Below, piece after piece: positions 14,568-22,337 of a stretch of 22,847 nt of DNA (its first letter is position 1; each line of letters begins with the position of its first letter). A model generated the notes under the pieces. The model was not told where the DNA came from and searched no databases. It saw only the letters and a list, made by a program, of their open reading frames with translations. Source of the stretch: JAUVXJ01 sp034430275 (GTDB lineage: Bacteria > Chloroflexota > Anaerolineae > UBA7937 > B3-Chlor); contig DAOUEW010000297.1 in assembly GCA_034430275.1 (NCBI GenBank), positions 1-22,847 of the forward strand. Reading direction: 5' to 3'. The translations under genes were made by a program, and so were the position numbers.

Positions 14568-15362
14568 CTAAGGGGGGAACAGGTACCCTTTGCCGCGCAC
14601 GTTGACGATATGCGAATCATCGCCGAGTGTGCTGCGCAGCTTCTTACGCAGCCTCCAGAGATGGGTCTTGAGGGAACTGCGTGCTTCCCTCTCCGAACAC
14701 TGATAGTCGAGGACGTCGTGGGCCAGTTCGCGGAAACTCAGAGTGCGGTTCACGTTGCTCATGAGCGAGGCGAGTAGCTTGAACTCGGTCGGAGTCAGGT
14801 TCAGCGGCTCTCCCTTGGCGACGACGATCTGTTTCTCCCGATCGAGAAGTAGATCCCTCGTCCGCACGAAGCGGGGTAGGGGGGTCTCTTCTGCACCTGG
14901 TTCGAATGTGACGCCAGGAGCCTTCAGTTCGCGCAGGTTCTGCTCGATGCTGCTCACCAACTCGCGGCGACGCAGAGATTCCCAGCGCTTGGCGAGGCCC
15001 GTTTCCACGCTGCTGACGATTTCCTCGACGCCGCAGGGTTTGAGCAGGTAGTCGTGAGCGCCCTGGCGCAAGGCACCGATGGCCGAGTCCACGGTGCCGT
15101 ATGCAGTCAGCATGATGACCACCGTGTCGGGCATTCTCTTCTTCGCTTGAGTCATGACCTGCAAGCCGTCGATGCCCTCCATCTTGAGATCGACGAGGAT
15201 CAGGTCAAAGGTCTCCTGTTCGAGCGCAGCCAGGGCCTCTTCTCCGCTGGCAGCGGTGGTCACGTGATGACCTTCCTGCTCCATGATCTCTCTGAGCGAA
15301 GTACGCACCGCGGATTCGTCGTCGACAACTAGGATCTTACCCGCGCGGAAGAAGCCCCTCAT
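14568..15362 (-). CDS. OmpR-family response regulator
   Basis: This 264-aa DNA-binding response regulator has a receiver domain (about 8-122) with D14/D15, phosphoacceptor D58 (LILVDLKMEG), T86 and K108 (LLKPCGV). After a linker, a C-terminal winged-helix domain (about 165-262) carries LNLTPTEFKLLASLM, a recognition-helix region with SSLKTHLWRLRKKL, and the wing VNVRGKGYLFPP. It probably activates or represses target promoters after phosphorylation. The partner histidine kinase is not in the window. ATG 15362 has a poor SD. The GNAT gene ends 27 nt upstream and the REC-roadblock gene follows, so the three may share a transcript. Confidence 0.93.
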   Translation of the reverse strand: MRGFFRAGKILVVDDESAVRTSLREIMEQEGHHVTTAASGEEALAALEQETFDLILVDLKMEGIDGLQVMTQAKKRMPDTVVIMLTAYGTVDSAIGALRQGAHDYLLKPCGVEEIVSSVETGLAKRWESLRRRELVSSIEQNLRELKAPGVTFEPGAEETPLPRFVRTRDLLLDREKQIVVAKGEPLNLTPTEFKLLASLMSNVNRTLSFRELAHDVLDYQCSEREARSSLKTHLWRLRKKLRSTLGDDSHIVNVRGKGYLFPP

Positions 15363-15377
15363 TTCGTCTTGTCCCAG

Positions 15378-15383
15378 AGTATA
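15378..15383 (-). promoter_or_regulatory. Possible -10 element before the OmpR-like regulator
   Basis: TATACT on the minus strand (15383-15378) lies 16 nt before the start codon, without a recognisable -35 or extended -10. A small hairpin overlaps the GNAT stop just upstream. It is a weak candidate for an internal promoter. Confidence 0.25.
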
Positions 15384-15389
15384 GGTCTG

Positions 15390-16304
15390 CTAAAGCAGAG
15401 CAGGTCGGGATATGATGTAATTCTCCCACTTGCCGAAGGGCACGGAGGACATCACCAGACTGAGGTCGTGTATCTTGAACCCCCTGTCATACAGCAGATC
15501 GAGCGCACCGGTATTCTCGCCCGGCACGTGCACCACGAAGTTGTCTACCCCGTCGGAGGTCAGACGATCCAGGCAGAAGCAGAGCATTCCTGCGATGTCT
15601 TCCGCACTCAATGCAGCGAGAGGGCCGATGGTCCCGTCGTTGGAGACGTAAGCGTACCCGGCTGGCTGGTCGCCTTTGTTGAACAGGTAGCATCGCATGT
15701 CGCGGGCGCCCAGCCAGAAGCGGTGATCGATGTCTCGCTTGAATTCCCTGATCTCGAGGTCTATGTCGTTGATCTGGGCGATGTTCTCCTCGGTCAGGGA
15801 GGCTACTGTTCCCGGGAGTGGTTCCACTTCCTGCAAGGGCTCGCACAGGTTGGTGATGTTGCCCTCCATCCTGAGCACCGGCATGCGCGGATAGATCCCG
15901 TTTCGAGTATAGAGTGAGACGGAGGGCCAGTTGGATGCGTTGGTGTACGCAGCGATGACTCTGGTCGTATTATTGCCTTGGGCCTCGGACAAGGCCCTTT
16001 CGAATAGCTCTCTTCCGACACCGGTTCCCTGGAATTCAGGTGCCACAGCCAGATAGGAGAGGAACCACAGGTTGTCTCTCACGATGTAGCAGCAGAACCC
16101 CGCTATGTTCTTCTTGACTTCTGCTACGAGGAACTCTCTGCCCCCGGCCCCCAGGAAGTGGCGCCACAGGGGCAGGCTCTCTTCGAAATCGAGATCCACC
16201 AGCGGCAGTGCTCTCTGCGCCGCGAACTGGTTGAGGGAGTCAACCAGCGCCCTGTGCACCAGATACAGGTCGCCTTCGTCTGCCAAGCGATACTTGGTTT
16301 TCAT
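15390..16304 (-). CDS. GNAT acetyltransferase, tandem domains
   Basis: This 304-aa protein has two GNAT-like halves. The first (about 3-145) has a clear acetyl-CoA pyrophosphate loop, VAPEFQGTGVGRELFERAL (87-105), preceded by the LWFLSYLAV strand, and a late NWPSVSLYTRNGI segment. The second (about 165-295) keeps the fold pattern (GYAYVSNDGTIGPLAAL; LYDRGFKI) but lacks a Q/R-x-x-G-x-G/A loop, so it may only bind substrate or stabilise the dimer. ATG 16304 is chosen because GGAGGTG lies about 9 nt upstream; the frame is open to 16568 but that part is structured leader. The acceptor is unknown. The two regulators follow downstream. Confidence 0.83.
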   Translation of the reverse strand: MKTKYRLADEGDLYLVHRALVDSLNQFAAQRALPLVDLDFEESLPLWRHFLGAGGREFLVAEVKKNIAGFCCYIVRDNLWFLSYLAVAPEFQGTGVGRELFERALSEAQGNNTTRVIAAYTNASNWPSVSLYTRNGIYPRMPVLRMEGNITNLCEPLQEVEPLPGTVASLTEENIAQINDIDLEIREFKRDIDHRFWLGARDMRCYLFNKGDQPAGYAYVSNDGTIGPLAALSAEDIAGMLCFCLDRLTSDGVDNFVVHVPGENTGALDLLYDRGFKIHDLSLVMSSVPFGKWENYIISRPALL

Positions 16305-16811
16305 ACAGACTTTCACCTCCGTCCTTCGTCTTGCTGACGTGTTGAATGAGGACCGTCGGATGTAGTGACCGAGCTTGCATTCTTCTTCTGAGGACCACAG
16401 GTGACCAGGGCGGCGACATTGGTTCGGTGACGTGAGAGGGTGGTTCGAGGGGAGGACGCAGTGGAAACCGAGCATACTGCGTCGTCGGATTGGGATCGAT
16501 CGTGGTGCAAGCGCAGCCTCCGTGGCTCTACTGACCTGACCATCAAGTAGCCAGAGGCTGTCGTGCACTACCTATCATCCTCCGGAAGGAACCTAACGCC
16601 CACTTTGTTCTGCCGCAAAGGATCGAGGAAGGCTGCAAAGCATGTTGTGAAGGACTGCCTTCGGGCAGAAGTGGTGCGCTGGTGTATCCGGCCAGTCGCA
16701 CGGACCTGGCTAGACACGCCGCGCTCCTCAGCCCGGTATCCCACGTGTCCGTGGGCGCCTGCGTAAACCGCAAGCGGCGTCGCTCGCCCGTCTCTCCAAA
16801 GGGACGATCAG
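16305..16811 (-). ncRNA. Putative structured leader or small RNA, unclassified
   Basis: About 500 nt lie between a strong minus-strand promoter and the GNAT start, with no credible ORF. Several hairpins are evident: 16455-16483 (8-bp perfect stem), 16514-16560 (15 pairs with two 2-nt bulges), 16655-16668 (5 bp with a 4-nt loop), 16681-16720 (13 of 15 pairs), 16740-16755 (6 bp with a 4-nt loop) and 16756-16776 (8 bp), the last two directly adjacent. Read from the plus strand, the 16655-16668 loop is the very stable C(UUCG)G, so the active strand is not certain. I do not recognise a T-box, SAM, cobalamin, RNase P, tmRNA or SRP RNA. Confidence 0.4.
16514..16560. repeat. Long bulged inverted repeat
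   Basis: Three matched arm pairs are nested: CAGCCTC (16514-16520) with GAGGCTG (16554-16560), TGGCT (16523-16527) with AGCCA (16549-16553), and ACT (16530-16532) with AGT (16546-16548). Only the left arm has 2-nt bulges. No T-run flanks it on either strand, which argues for an RNA structure rather than a terminator. Confidence 0.6.
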
Positions 16812-16840
16812 ATTATAATGCGGTGGGCAGGCGATGTCAA
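16812..16840 (-). promoter_or_regulatory. Perfect consensus promoter towards the GNAT gene
   Basis: On the minus strand TTGACA (16840-16835) and TATAAT (16817-16812) are exact, with a 17-bp spacer. The transcript would begin near 16805 and run about 500 nt before the GNAT start. It is divergent from the pheS promoter, with 23 bp between the two -35 boxes. Confidence 0.82.
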
Positions 16841-16863
16841 TGCTGAGGTCTAGCGAACCCTTG

Positions 16864-16892
16864 TTGCCAAGAGGGCGGACATGTGCTATAAT
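16864..16892 (+). promoter_or_regulatory. Promoter of pheS-pheT
   Basis: TTGCCA (16864-16869), a 17-bp spacer and TATAAT (16887-16892) with an extended -10 TGC (16884-16886). Transcription should start near 16899, giving a leader of about 205 nt before pheS. Confidence 0.85.
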
Positions 16893-16961
16893 GGCACCAA
16901 CGGAACCAGCGTCTGAGCTCTCAGCGTGGGTAGGACGATGGCAGTACGCGGGGAGATGCAC

Positions 16962-17018
16962 ATGTTCACCTTTAGTGGTGCCATAGAGGGCACCGGCGTT
17001 CCCATGCCGTACGGTTGA
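16962..17018 (+). CDS. Putative pheST leader peptide
   Basis: A short ORF of 18 codons encodes MFTFSGAIEGTGVPMPYG. GGGGAG (16950-16955) lies 6 nt upstream of ATG 16962; an in-frame ATG at 16956 abuts the SD. Phe codons occupy positions 2 and 4 (TTC 16965, TTT 16971). The ORF precedes an intrinsic terminator by 28 nt and overlaps the pairing segments described for the attenuator. I infer that ribosome stalling at the Phe codons reports charged tRNA-Phe. Only two Phe codons are present, so the call is tentative. Confidence 0.5.
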   Translation: MFTFSGAIEGTGVPMPYG

Positions 17019-17079
17019 TACGGCTCGTTCCCGGTTTGGTTTGCGTAGCCCTCTTCAAGGACACCCGAAGGGGGCTTTT
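16977..17079 (+). promoter_or_regulatory. Transcription attenuator of pheS-pheT
   Basis: Three mutually exclusive pairings can be drawn. Protector: GGTGCC (16977-16982) with GGCACC (16989-16994). Antiterminator: AGAGGGC (16985-16991) with GCCCTCT (17048-17054), seven perfect pairs. Terminator: AGCCCTCTTC (17047-17056) with GAAGGGGGCT (17067-17076). A ribosome stalled on the Phe codons would cover GGTGCC and favour the antiterminator; otherwise the protector and terminator form. No T-box consensus was found. Confidence 0.6.
17047..17079 (+). terminator. Intrinsic terminator in the pheS leader
   Basis: AGCCCTCTTC (17047-17056) pairs with GAAGGGGGCT (17067-17076): ten pairs including one G-T wobble, a 10-nt loop, and TTTTCTCTT starting at 17076. 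It lies 26 nt upstream of the pheS start and after the pheS promoter, so it can act only as a leader attenuator. Confidence 0.82.
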
Positions 17080-17104
17080 CTCTTGCTCTGGAGGAGCGGG
17101 CGTG

Positions 17105-18124
17105 ATGTTGGAGAAGATCGAAGCACTGAAAGAAGAAGCACTGGAGGCACTGGGGGCGGCATCCAGTCTGGACGACCTCGATCACTGGCGGGTCGAGTAT
17201 CTGGGTCGCAAGGGTGGAGCAGTGACTCAGTTGCTCCGCGGGGTGGGCAAGCTCTCACCCGAAGAACGACCGGTTGCGGGGCAGGCTGGTAACGAACTGA
17301 AGACGGTTCTTGCGGAAGCGTTCGAGAACCGCCGAGCGGAGTTGAGTCGACCTGCTGGAGAGAGGGCTGACACGATCGACGTGACTCTCCCGGGTAGACC
17401 TGTGAATCTGGGCCGGCTGCACATCACGACTCAAACCCTGCGCGAGATCTACGCCATCTATGGCCATATGGGCTTCCAGGTGGAGGAGTGGCCGGAGGTA
17501 GAATCTGACCTCCTCAACTTCGAATTGCTGAACATGCCACCTCACCATCCAGCCAGAGATATGTGGGACACTTTCTACGTGAATCCGAGGGTTGTGCTGC
17601 GCACACATACCTCTCCGGGCCAGGTCCGCAGCATGAGGAAGCACTACCCGGACCCCATCCGCGTCATCTTGCCCGGGAAGTGCTACAGGTACGAGGCGGT
17701 GACCGCCCGTTCCGAATTCATGTTCTATCAAGTGGAGGGGCTAGCGGTGGGGAAGCGCATCACCCTGGCCGATCTCAAGGGCACGATGGTCGAGTTCGCC
17801 CGCCAGATGTTCGGGGCGGACCGGAGGGTTCGATTCCGATGCAGCCATTTCCCGTTCACGGAGCCCAGCGTGGAGGTGGACATGGACTGTATCATCTGCG
17901 GCGGGGATGGATGTCGCGTGTGCAAGAACACCGGCTGGGTGGAGATTTCCGGTGCGGGCATGGTACATCCGCAAGTCTTGAGTAACGGCGGTTACGATCC
18001 GGATGTGTACAGTGGATACGCCTTCGGCATGGGCCCGGAACGAATCGCCATGATCAAGTATTCCATAGATGACATCCGGCTCTTCTACAGCAACGACCTG
18101 CGGTTCACAGAGCAGTTCGGATGA
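17105..18124 (+). CDS. pheS: Phenylalanine-tRNA ligase alpha subunit
   Basis: This 339-aa catalytic subunit of the alpha2-beta2 enzyme charges tRNA-Phe. An N-terminal coiled-coil-like region (about 1-85) should contact tRNA. The class II core follows: HHPARDMWDTFYV (147-159), motif 2 KCYRYEAVTARSEFMFYQVEG (in 192-212), and motif 3 GMGPERIAMIKY (308-319). Cysteines C262, C265, C270 and C273 form a C-x2-C-x4-C-x2-C knuckle, seen in many bacterial PheS and possibly metal-binding. ATG 17105 has GGAGGAG 8 nt upstream (17090-17096); GTG 17102 is adjacent. Expression is probably controlled by the leader attenuator. pheT follows after 60 nt. Confidence 0.97.
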   Translation: MLEKIEALKEEALEALGAASSLDDLDHWRVEYLGRKGGAVTQLLRGVGKLSPEERPVAGQAGNELKTVLAEAFENRRAELSRPAGERADTIDVTLPGRPVNLGRLHITTQTLREIYAIYGHMGFQVEEWPEVESDLLNFELLNMPPHHPARDMWDTFYVNPRVVLRTHTSPGQVRSMRKHYPDPIRVILPGKCYRYEAVTARSEFMFYQVEGLAVGKRITLADLKGTMVEFARQMFGADRRVRFRCSHFPFTEPSVEVDMDCIICGGDGCRVCKNTGWVEISGAGMVHPQVLSNGGYDPDVYSGYAFGMGPERIAMIKYSIDDIRLFYSNDLRFTEQFG

Positions 18125-18143
18125 TCTAGGCCGGTGATGGTGC

Positions 18144-18165
18144 CAGCCACATAGCTGAGTGGCTG
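18144..18165 (+). other. Hairpin between pheS and pheT
   Basis: CAGCCAC (18144-18150) pairs perfectly with GTGGCTG (18159-18165) with an 8-nt loop, 6 nt before the pheT SD (AAGGAG). TTT follows but is too short for a convincing terminator. It may protect the upstream message end or influence pheT translation. Confidence 0.5.
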
Positions 18166-18184
18166 TTTGCAGAAGGAGACCACG

Positions 18185-20665
18185 ATGAGGGTACCCATAG
18201 GGTGGCTCAAAGACTACGTCGAGATCACTATGCCGCTGGAGGAGCTCGCCGAGCGCATGACCATGGCGGGCCTGGAGGTAGCGGCCATCGAATACGTGGG
18301 CGCTGAGTGGGACAGAGACAAGGTGTTCGTGGGGGAGATACTGGAGGTGCGCCCTCACCCCAATGCGGATCGCCTGACCATCGCCATCGTCGAGTATGGC
18401 GCCGGCCAGCCCATGGCCGTGGTTACAGGCGCACCGAACATCCGCGTCGGCGAGAAGGGGCAGAAGGTGCCCTTCGCCACGACGGGAGCGCGACTGATAG
18501 ACGGTCACTCCAAAGAGCTGAGATACGTCACCCTCAAGCCCACCAAGATCCGTGGCGTGGCGTCGGAAGGCATGGTCTGCTCAGAGAAGGAGCTGGGTAT
18601 CTCTGAGGCGCACGAGGGGATCATGATCCTGGACGACGCGGCGCCGACGGGGGAACCCTTGCGCGACTATATGGGCGACGCGGTACTGGACCTGGACCTC
18701 ACTCCCAATCTGGCTCGCTGCTTCTCAGTGGTTGGCGTGGCGAGGGAGGTGGCGGCGCTGACAGGACAGGATTGTACGCTCGGAGAGTGGCCGGCGTTGG
18801 CCGAGCAGGTCGGGGCAGAGTCGATGCCCTGGGTGGAAATCGAGATCGCCGATCCAGATCTGTGTCCCAGGTATACGACGGCGCTGGTGAGGGGGGTGAC
18901 CACCCGTCCGTCGCCAGCCTGGATGCAGCAGAGACTTGCCATGGCCGGAATGAGGCCTATCAGCAACATCGTGGACGTGTCCAACTACGTGATGCTGGAG
19001 TGGGGCCAGCCGCTGCACGCCTTCGACTATGATACCCTCCGAGGCAGGGATGGGGGCATGCCCCCGTCCAGCGTGCCGCTGATCATCGTACGTCGGGCGC
19101 ACCCGCGTGAGAAGATGACCACTCTGGACGGCGTGGATCACGTTCTAAACGAGGATACGTTGCTGATCACAGACGGAGGCGGCCCGGTGGGAGTGGCGGG
19201 CGTGATGGGTGGCCTGGAGAGCGAGGTCACTGAACAGACCAGCAACGTGCTGATCGAGTCGGCGAACTTCAACAACTACAGCATTCGCAGGACCTCTCAG
19301 GCGTTGAAGCTGCCCAGTGAGGCCTCTGCGCGCTTTGGGCGGGGCGTACCGCCCGAGTTGACGATGATCGCCCTGGAGCGCTCGGCCACGCTGATGCAGG
19401 AGCTAGGTGGTGGTACGATTGAGACAGGGTACTGTGATGCCTATCCGTCCAAGCCTGAGCCCAAGGTCGTCGAGCTGACCGCAGCAGAGGTCGAGCGTAT
19501 TCTGGGAGTGGACCTCGACGTGGGTCAAATCGTGAACATCCTGGAGTCCCTGGAGTTCGACTGCCGGGTGGAGAACGGAGTGATCCGGGCAGGTGTGCCC
19601 TATCACAGGTTGGATGTCTCCGTCCCCGCCGATCTGATAGAGGACGTGGCACGCGTCTGGGGCTACGACAGGCTGCCCACGACTCTCATGGCAGACGAGT
19701 TGCCTCCGCAGCAACGCGACTACTCCCTGGAGGGCGAAGAGCTCGTCCGGGACATTCTGGTGGGATGCGGGCTTACCGAGGTCATCACCTACTCCCTGGG
19801 CGACCTGGAGAGCTACGGCGACGTGGAGCCTGGAGGGCCGGCCCCTGATCCGCAGGACTTCGTCAGGATCGCCAACCCGTTGACCTCTGAGCGGGAGTTC
19901 ATGCGCCGATCGCTGATGTCGAGCCTGCTGGAGGCGCTGAGGGACAATCTGCGCTACAGGGAGCGGGTGGCGTTGTTCGAGATCGGACGCGTCTACCTTC
20001 CGCATGCGGGCGAGGAACTACCCGAAGAGCCCAGGCGTTTGTGTGTGGCCATGACCGGGCAACGAGACGAGCGTTCCTGGCTCAGCGAGGGCAGGCATCG
20101 TTTCGGCTTCTACGATCTGAAAGGCGTGGTGGAGACCCTTCTGGATCGCCTGGGCCTGGTGGACAGGAGTTTCACGCCTGCGGATCATCCCACTATTTTT
20201 CATAGTGGCGCTGCGGCCAACCTGCTGCTTGGGGAGGTGCAGATCGGCGTGTTCGGAGAGGTGGATCCGGCGGTCAGGGAAAGCTTCGATCTCCCAGCTC
20301 AGCCTGTCTGCCTGCTGGAGCTGGACCTGGAGGAGTTGTTGGCTCGAGTCGAGTCTATCCGTCATCTCCAGCCCTTACCCCGCTTCCCGTCTGTCAGCCA
20401 GGACCTCTCCATCATCGTGGATGAGGGAGTGTCTGCACAACGGGTGGAGGAGTTGATCCAGCGAGGGGGAGGGGGACTGCTGCACAAGATCACCCTCTTC
20501 GACGTGTACCGGGGTGAGCAGGTGCCGAAGGGCAAGAAGAGTCTGGCCTACTCGCTGACCTATAGGCACGAGGAGCGTACTCTGACCGACAAGCAGGTGG
20601 CCAAGGTCCACGCCAAGATCGTGAACGGCCTGGAAAGGGAGCTGGGCGCCAAACTGCGCGAGTAA
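18185..20665 (+). CDS. pheT: Phenylalanine-tRNA ligase beta subunit
   Basis: This 826-aa subunit completes the PheS2-PheT2 enzyme, binds tRNA-Phe and hydrolyses mischarged Tyr-tRNA-Phe. Domains in order are: an N-terminal PIGWLKDYVEI segment, a tRNA-binding OB fold (about 44-155; VGEILEVRPHPNADRLTI), a B3/B4 editing domain (about 215-400; ISNIVDVSNYVMLEWGQPLHAFD), B5 (about 420-490), a core catalytic-like domain, and a C-terminal anticodon-binding FDX-ACB domain (about 730-825; LPRFPSVSQDLSIIVDE). The usual TPNR-x-D-C motif reads TPNLARC. ATG 18185 has AAGGAG 7 nt upstream, so the open frame to TTG 18167 is not used. Confidence 0.97.
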   Translation: MRVPIGWLKDYVEITMPLEELAERMTMAGLEVAAIEYVGAEWDRDKVFVGEILEVRPHPNADRLTIAIVEYGAGQPMAVVTGAPNIRVGEKGQKVPFATTGARLIDGHSKELRYVTLKPTKIRGVASEGMVCSEKELGISEAHEGIMILDDAAPTGEPLRDYMGDAVLDLDLTPNLARCFSVVGVAREVAALTGQDCTLGEWPALAEQVGAESMPWVEIEIADPDLCPRYTTALVRGVTTRPSPAWMQQRLAMAGMRPISNIVDVSNYVMLEWGQPLHAFDYDTLRGRDGGMPPSSVPLIIVRRAHPREKMTTLDGVDHVLNEDTLLITDGGGPVGVAGVMGGLESEVTEQTSNVLIESANFNNYSIRRTSQALKLPSEASARFGRGVPPELTMIALERSATLMQELGGGTIETGYCDAYPSKPEPKVVELTAAEVERILGVDLDVGQIVNILESLEFDCRVENGVIRAGVPYHRLDVSVPADLIEDVARVWGYDRLPTTLMADELPPQQRDYSLEGEELVRDILVGCGLTEVITYSLGDLESYGDVEPGGPAPDPQDFVRIANPLTSEREFMRRSLMSSLLEALRDNLRYRERVALFEIGRVYLPHAGEELPEEPRRLCVAMTGQRDERSWLSEGRHRFGFYDLKGVVETLLDRLGLVDRSFTPADHPTIFHSGAAANLLLGEVQIGVFGEVDPAVRESFDLPAQPVCLLELDLEELLARVESIRHLQPLPRFPSVSQDLSIIVDEGVSAQRVEELIQRGGGGLLHKITLFDVYRGEQVPKGKKSLAYSLTYRHEERTLTDKQVAKVHAKIVNGLERELGAKLRE

Positions 20666-20766
20666 GCGCGTCCACGGGCGACTCCTGGAGGGCAGAGCAG
20701 CATGCTGTCCGAGACGAGCCAGCGTGTGGCGTCGCTGGAAGCCCAGGGAGGAGGGCTGGGACGAAC

Positions 20767-22248
20767 TTGAGGAGACCCCTCTCCGGCTGGAGCGCTGCGT
20801 GGCCAGCGAGCTGGCGATGGTCGTGGCTCGCCGTCTTCGGCCTGGCGTCCCAAGCGCTGTACTTACACTTCTTCCTCAGACCATATCCGCTGCTTGCCTA
20901 CTACGCCGTGCCTCTCCTCGACCTGGGCAAGCTAACCGATCGGAGTCACGAGGCGGCCCGTGATTTCGCCGTGGCCTTCCTGCTGCTCTTCGGCATCTGT
21001 TACGCGGCGTACGTGCTGTGCCGAGGGCGCTCCTCGTGGAAGGGGCTGCTCGTGGTCCTGCTGTTCACGTTTCTCTGCGGACTGGCACTCGTCCTCGTGT
21101 ATCCCATCACCGCAGCCGACGTTTTCGAGTACGTCGCGTACGCCAGGATCACGGTAGATCACGGCGCCAATCCTCATCTATACCGGCCGCTTGACTTCCC
21201 CGATGACCCTTTCGTGAGGTATTCGGCCTGGCCACACATCACCTCTCCCTATGGGCCGCTGTGGACCTACGTCTCCGTTCCTCTAGCTGTGCTGAGCGGC
21301 CCCAGCTTGCTATCCTACCTGCTGCTGTTCAAAGCCCTGGCCCTGGCCGTTCATCTGGTGAACTCAGGGCTCATCTACAGTATTCTGAGGCACTGGCGTC
21401 CGACGTACGCGTTGGCGGGCACGGTGCTCTATGCCTGGAACCCTCTGGTGCTGTTCGAGAGTGCGGGGGGCGCTCACAACGACGTGGTGGTCATGCTTCC
21501 CGTCTTGCTGGCCGTCTATCTCTTCGTTCGAGGCCACTACTCCCTGGCGGTTGTGGTCTCCGCTCTCTCCTGTCTGGTGAAGATGCCCATGGTCATCGTG
21601 GTGCCCTTGTTCGTCGTGGGAGGGTGGCATGCGCTATCCGAGGAGAAGAACCGGATGGCCGCTGTGGCGAGGGGCGTGGGCCTGGCTATCGTCACGGTAG
21701 TCCTACTTCACCTACCGCTATGGGACGGTCTGGGCTCGCTGGGCTGGTTGGCGCGGGAGAGCCTGTTCACGTCGTCGTTCGCCACGGTGGCCGTGTTGAC
21801 GCTGCGCCACTGGGTGGAGGATGCTGAGCTGGCCCGGAGTGTGGTGCGTTCGGCGGCGCTGGGAGTGTTCGGCCTGTTCTACGTGTGGCGGCTTCTCACA
21901 CTGAGGGGCGAGACGCGCCAGTTCCTCGAAGGTCTCTTCTGGACGGTCCTCGTCTTCCTGTGCGTGGCTGTCCTGTGGTTCCAGCCTTGGTATGTGGTCT
22001 GGGTCGTGGCGCTGGGGGCCCTGGTGCCATCGGTGGGAACAGCGAGGCTGACGATGCTGTTCTCCTATTCGGCCACCTGGAACTACATGGTGTACATCTT
22101 CTTCCTACTATGGTTCTTCCCCTACATGATCGCCGGGAACTCTCTGGGTATGAACCTGACCGCGGTGTTGTTGATCTTTGGGCCACCTCTGGCCTACGTC
22201 ACGTGGCAGGCGAGATCGTGTCGGAGGTCACCGGTGGGTGATGGGTGA
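20767..22248 (+). CDS. GT-C membrane glycosyltransferase, DUF2029/mannosyltransferase-like
   Basis: This 493-aa protein has about ten or more transmembrane helices. The first outer loop reads ITAADVFEYVAYARI (114-128), with the catalytic-type acidic D118, then GANPHLYRP (133-141) and SPYGPLWTYVS (160-170). This set is typical of polyprenol-phosphate-dependent mannosyltransferase/DUF2029-like GT-C enzymes that add sugars to lipids or glycans on the outer membrane face. The only in-frame start after the preceding stop is TTG 20767, after a GGAGGAGGG tract spaced wider than usual. It follows pheT by 101 nt and could be read through from pheST, though no own promoter was identified. The donor and acceptor are unknown. 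Confidence 0.8.
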   Translation: MRRPLSGWSAAWPASWRWSWLAVFGLASQALYLHFFLRPYPLLAYYAVPLLDLGKLTDRSHEAARDFAVAFLLLFGICYAAYVLCRGRSSWKGLLVVLLFTFLCGLALVLVYPITAADVFEYVAYARITVDHGANPHLYRPLDFPDDPFVRYSAWPHITSPYGPLWTYVSVPLAVLSGPSLLSYLLLFKALALAVHLVNSGLIYSILRHWRPTYALAGTVLYAWNPLVLFESAGGAHNDVVVMLPVLLAVYLFVRGHYSLAVVVSALSCLVKMPMVIVVPLFVVGGWHALSEEKNRMAAVARGVGLAIVTVVLLHLPLWDGLGSLGWLARESLFTSSFATVAVLTLRHWVEDAELARSVVRSAALGVFGLFYVWRLLTLRGETRQFLEGLFWTVLVFLCVAVLWFQPWYVVWVVALGALVPSVGTARLTMLFSYSATWNYMVYIFFLLWFFPYMIAGNSLGMNLTAVLLIFGPPLAYVTWQARSCRRSPVGDG

Positions 22249-22302
22249 TCCTGTGGGACGTGACTGGCTGTGTGGGGTGTGATCGAGGCTTGTGGCGATC
22301 CT

Positions 22303-22333
22303 GCTGCCGGCCGAGGGCATCGTGTCCGGCGGC
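22303..22333. terminator. Hairpin between convergent genes
   Basis: GCTGCCGG (22303-22310) pairs with CCGGCGGC (22326-22333): eight pairs including one wobble, with a 15-nt loop. It lies between the stops of the GT-C gene (plus) and the partial methyltransferase (minus). No T-run on either side, so termination is only suggested. Confidence 0.35.
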
Positions 22334-22337
22334 GTAG

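Noticed and set aside
16543..16773. 76-aa minus-strand frame in the structured leader
   Set aside because: It has no SD, its composition is unlike the neighbouring proteins, and it overlaps several strong hairpins.
16561..16860. RNase P RNA, tmRNA or SRP RNA on the plus strand
   Set aside because: None of their conserved core segments was found; only a CCGGAAGGAA resemblance to the SRP motif at about 16581, without the rest of the structure.
16899..17104. T-box riboswitch upstream of pheS
   Set aside because: No GGTGGNACCGCG-type T-box sequence was found before the terminator. A leader ORF and a simple three-way pairing explain the region better.
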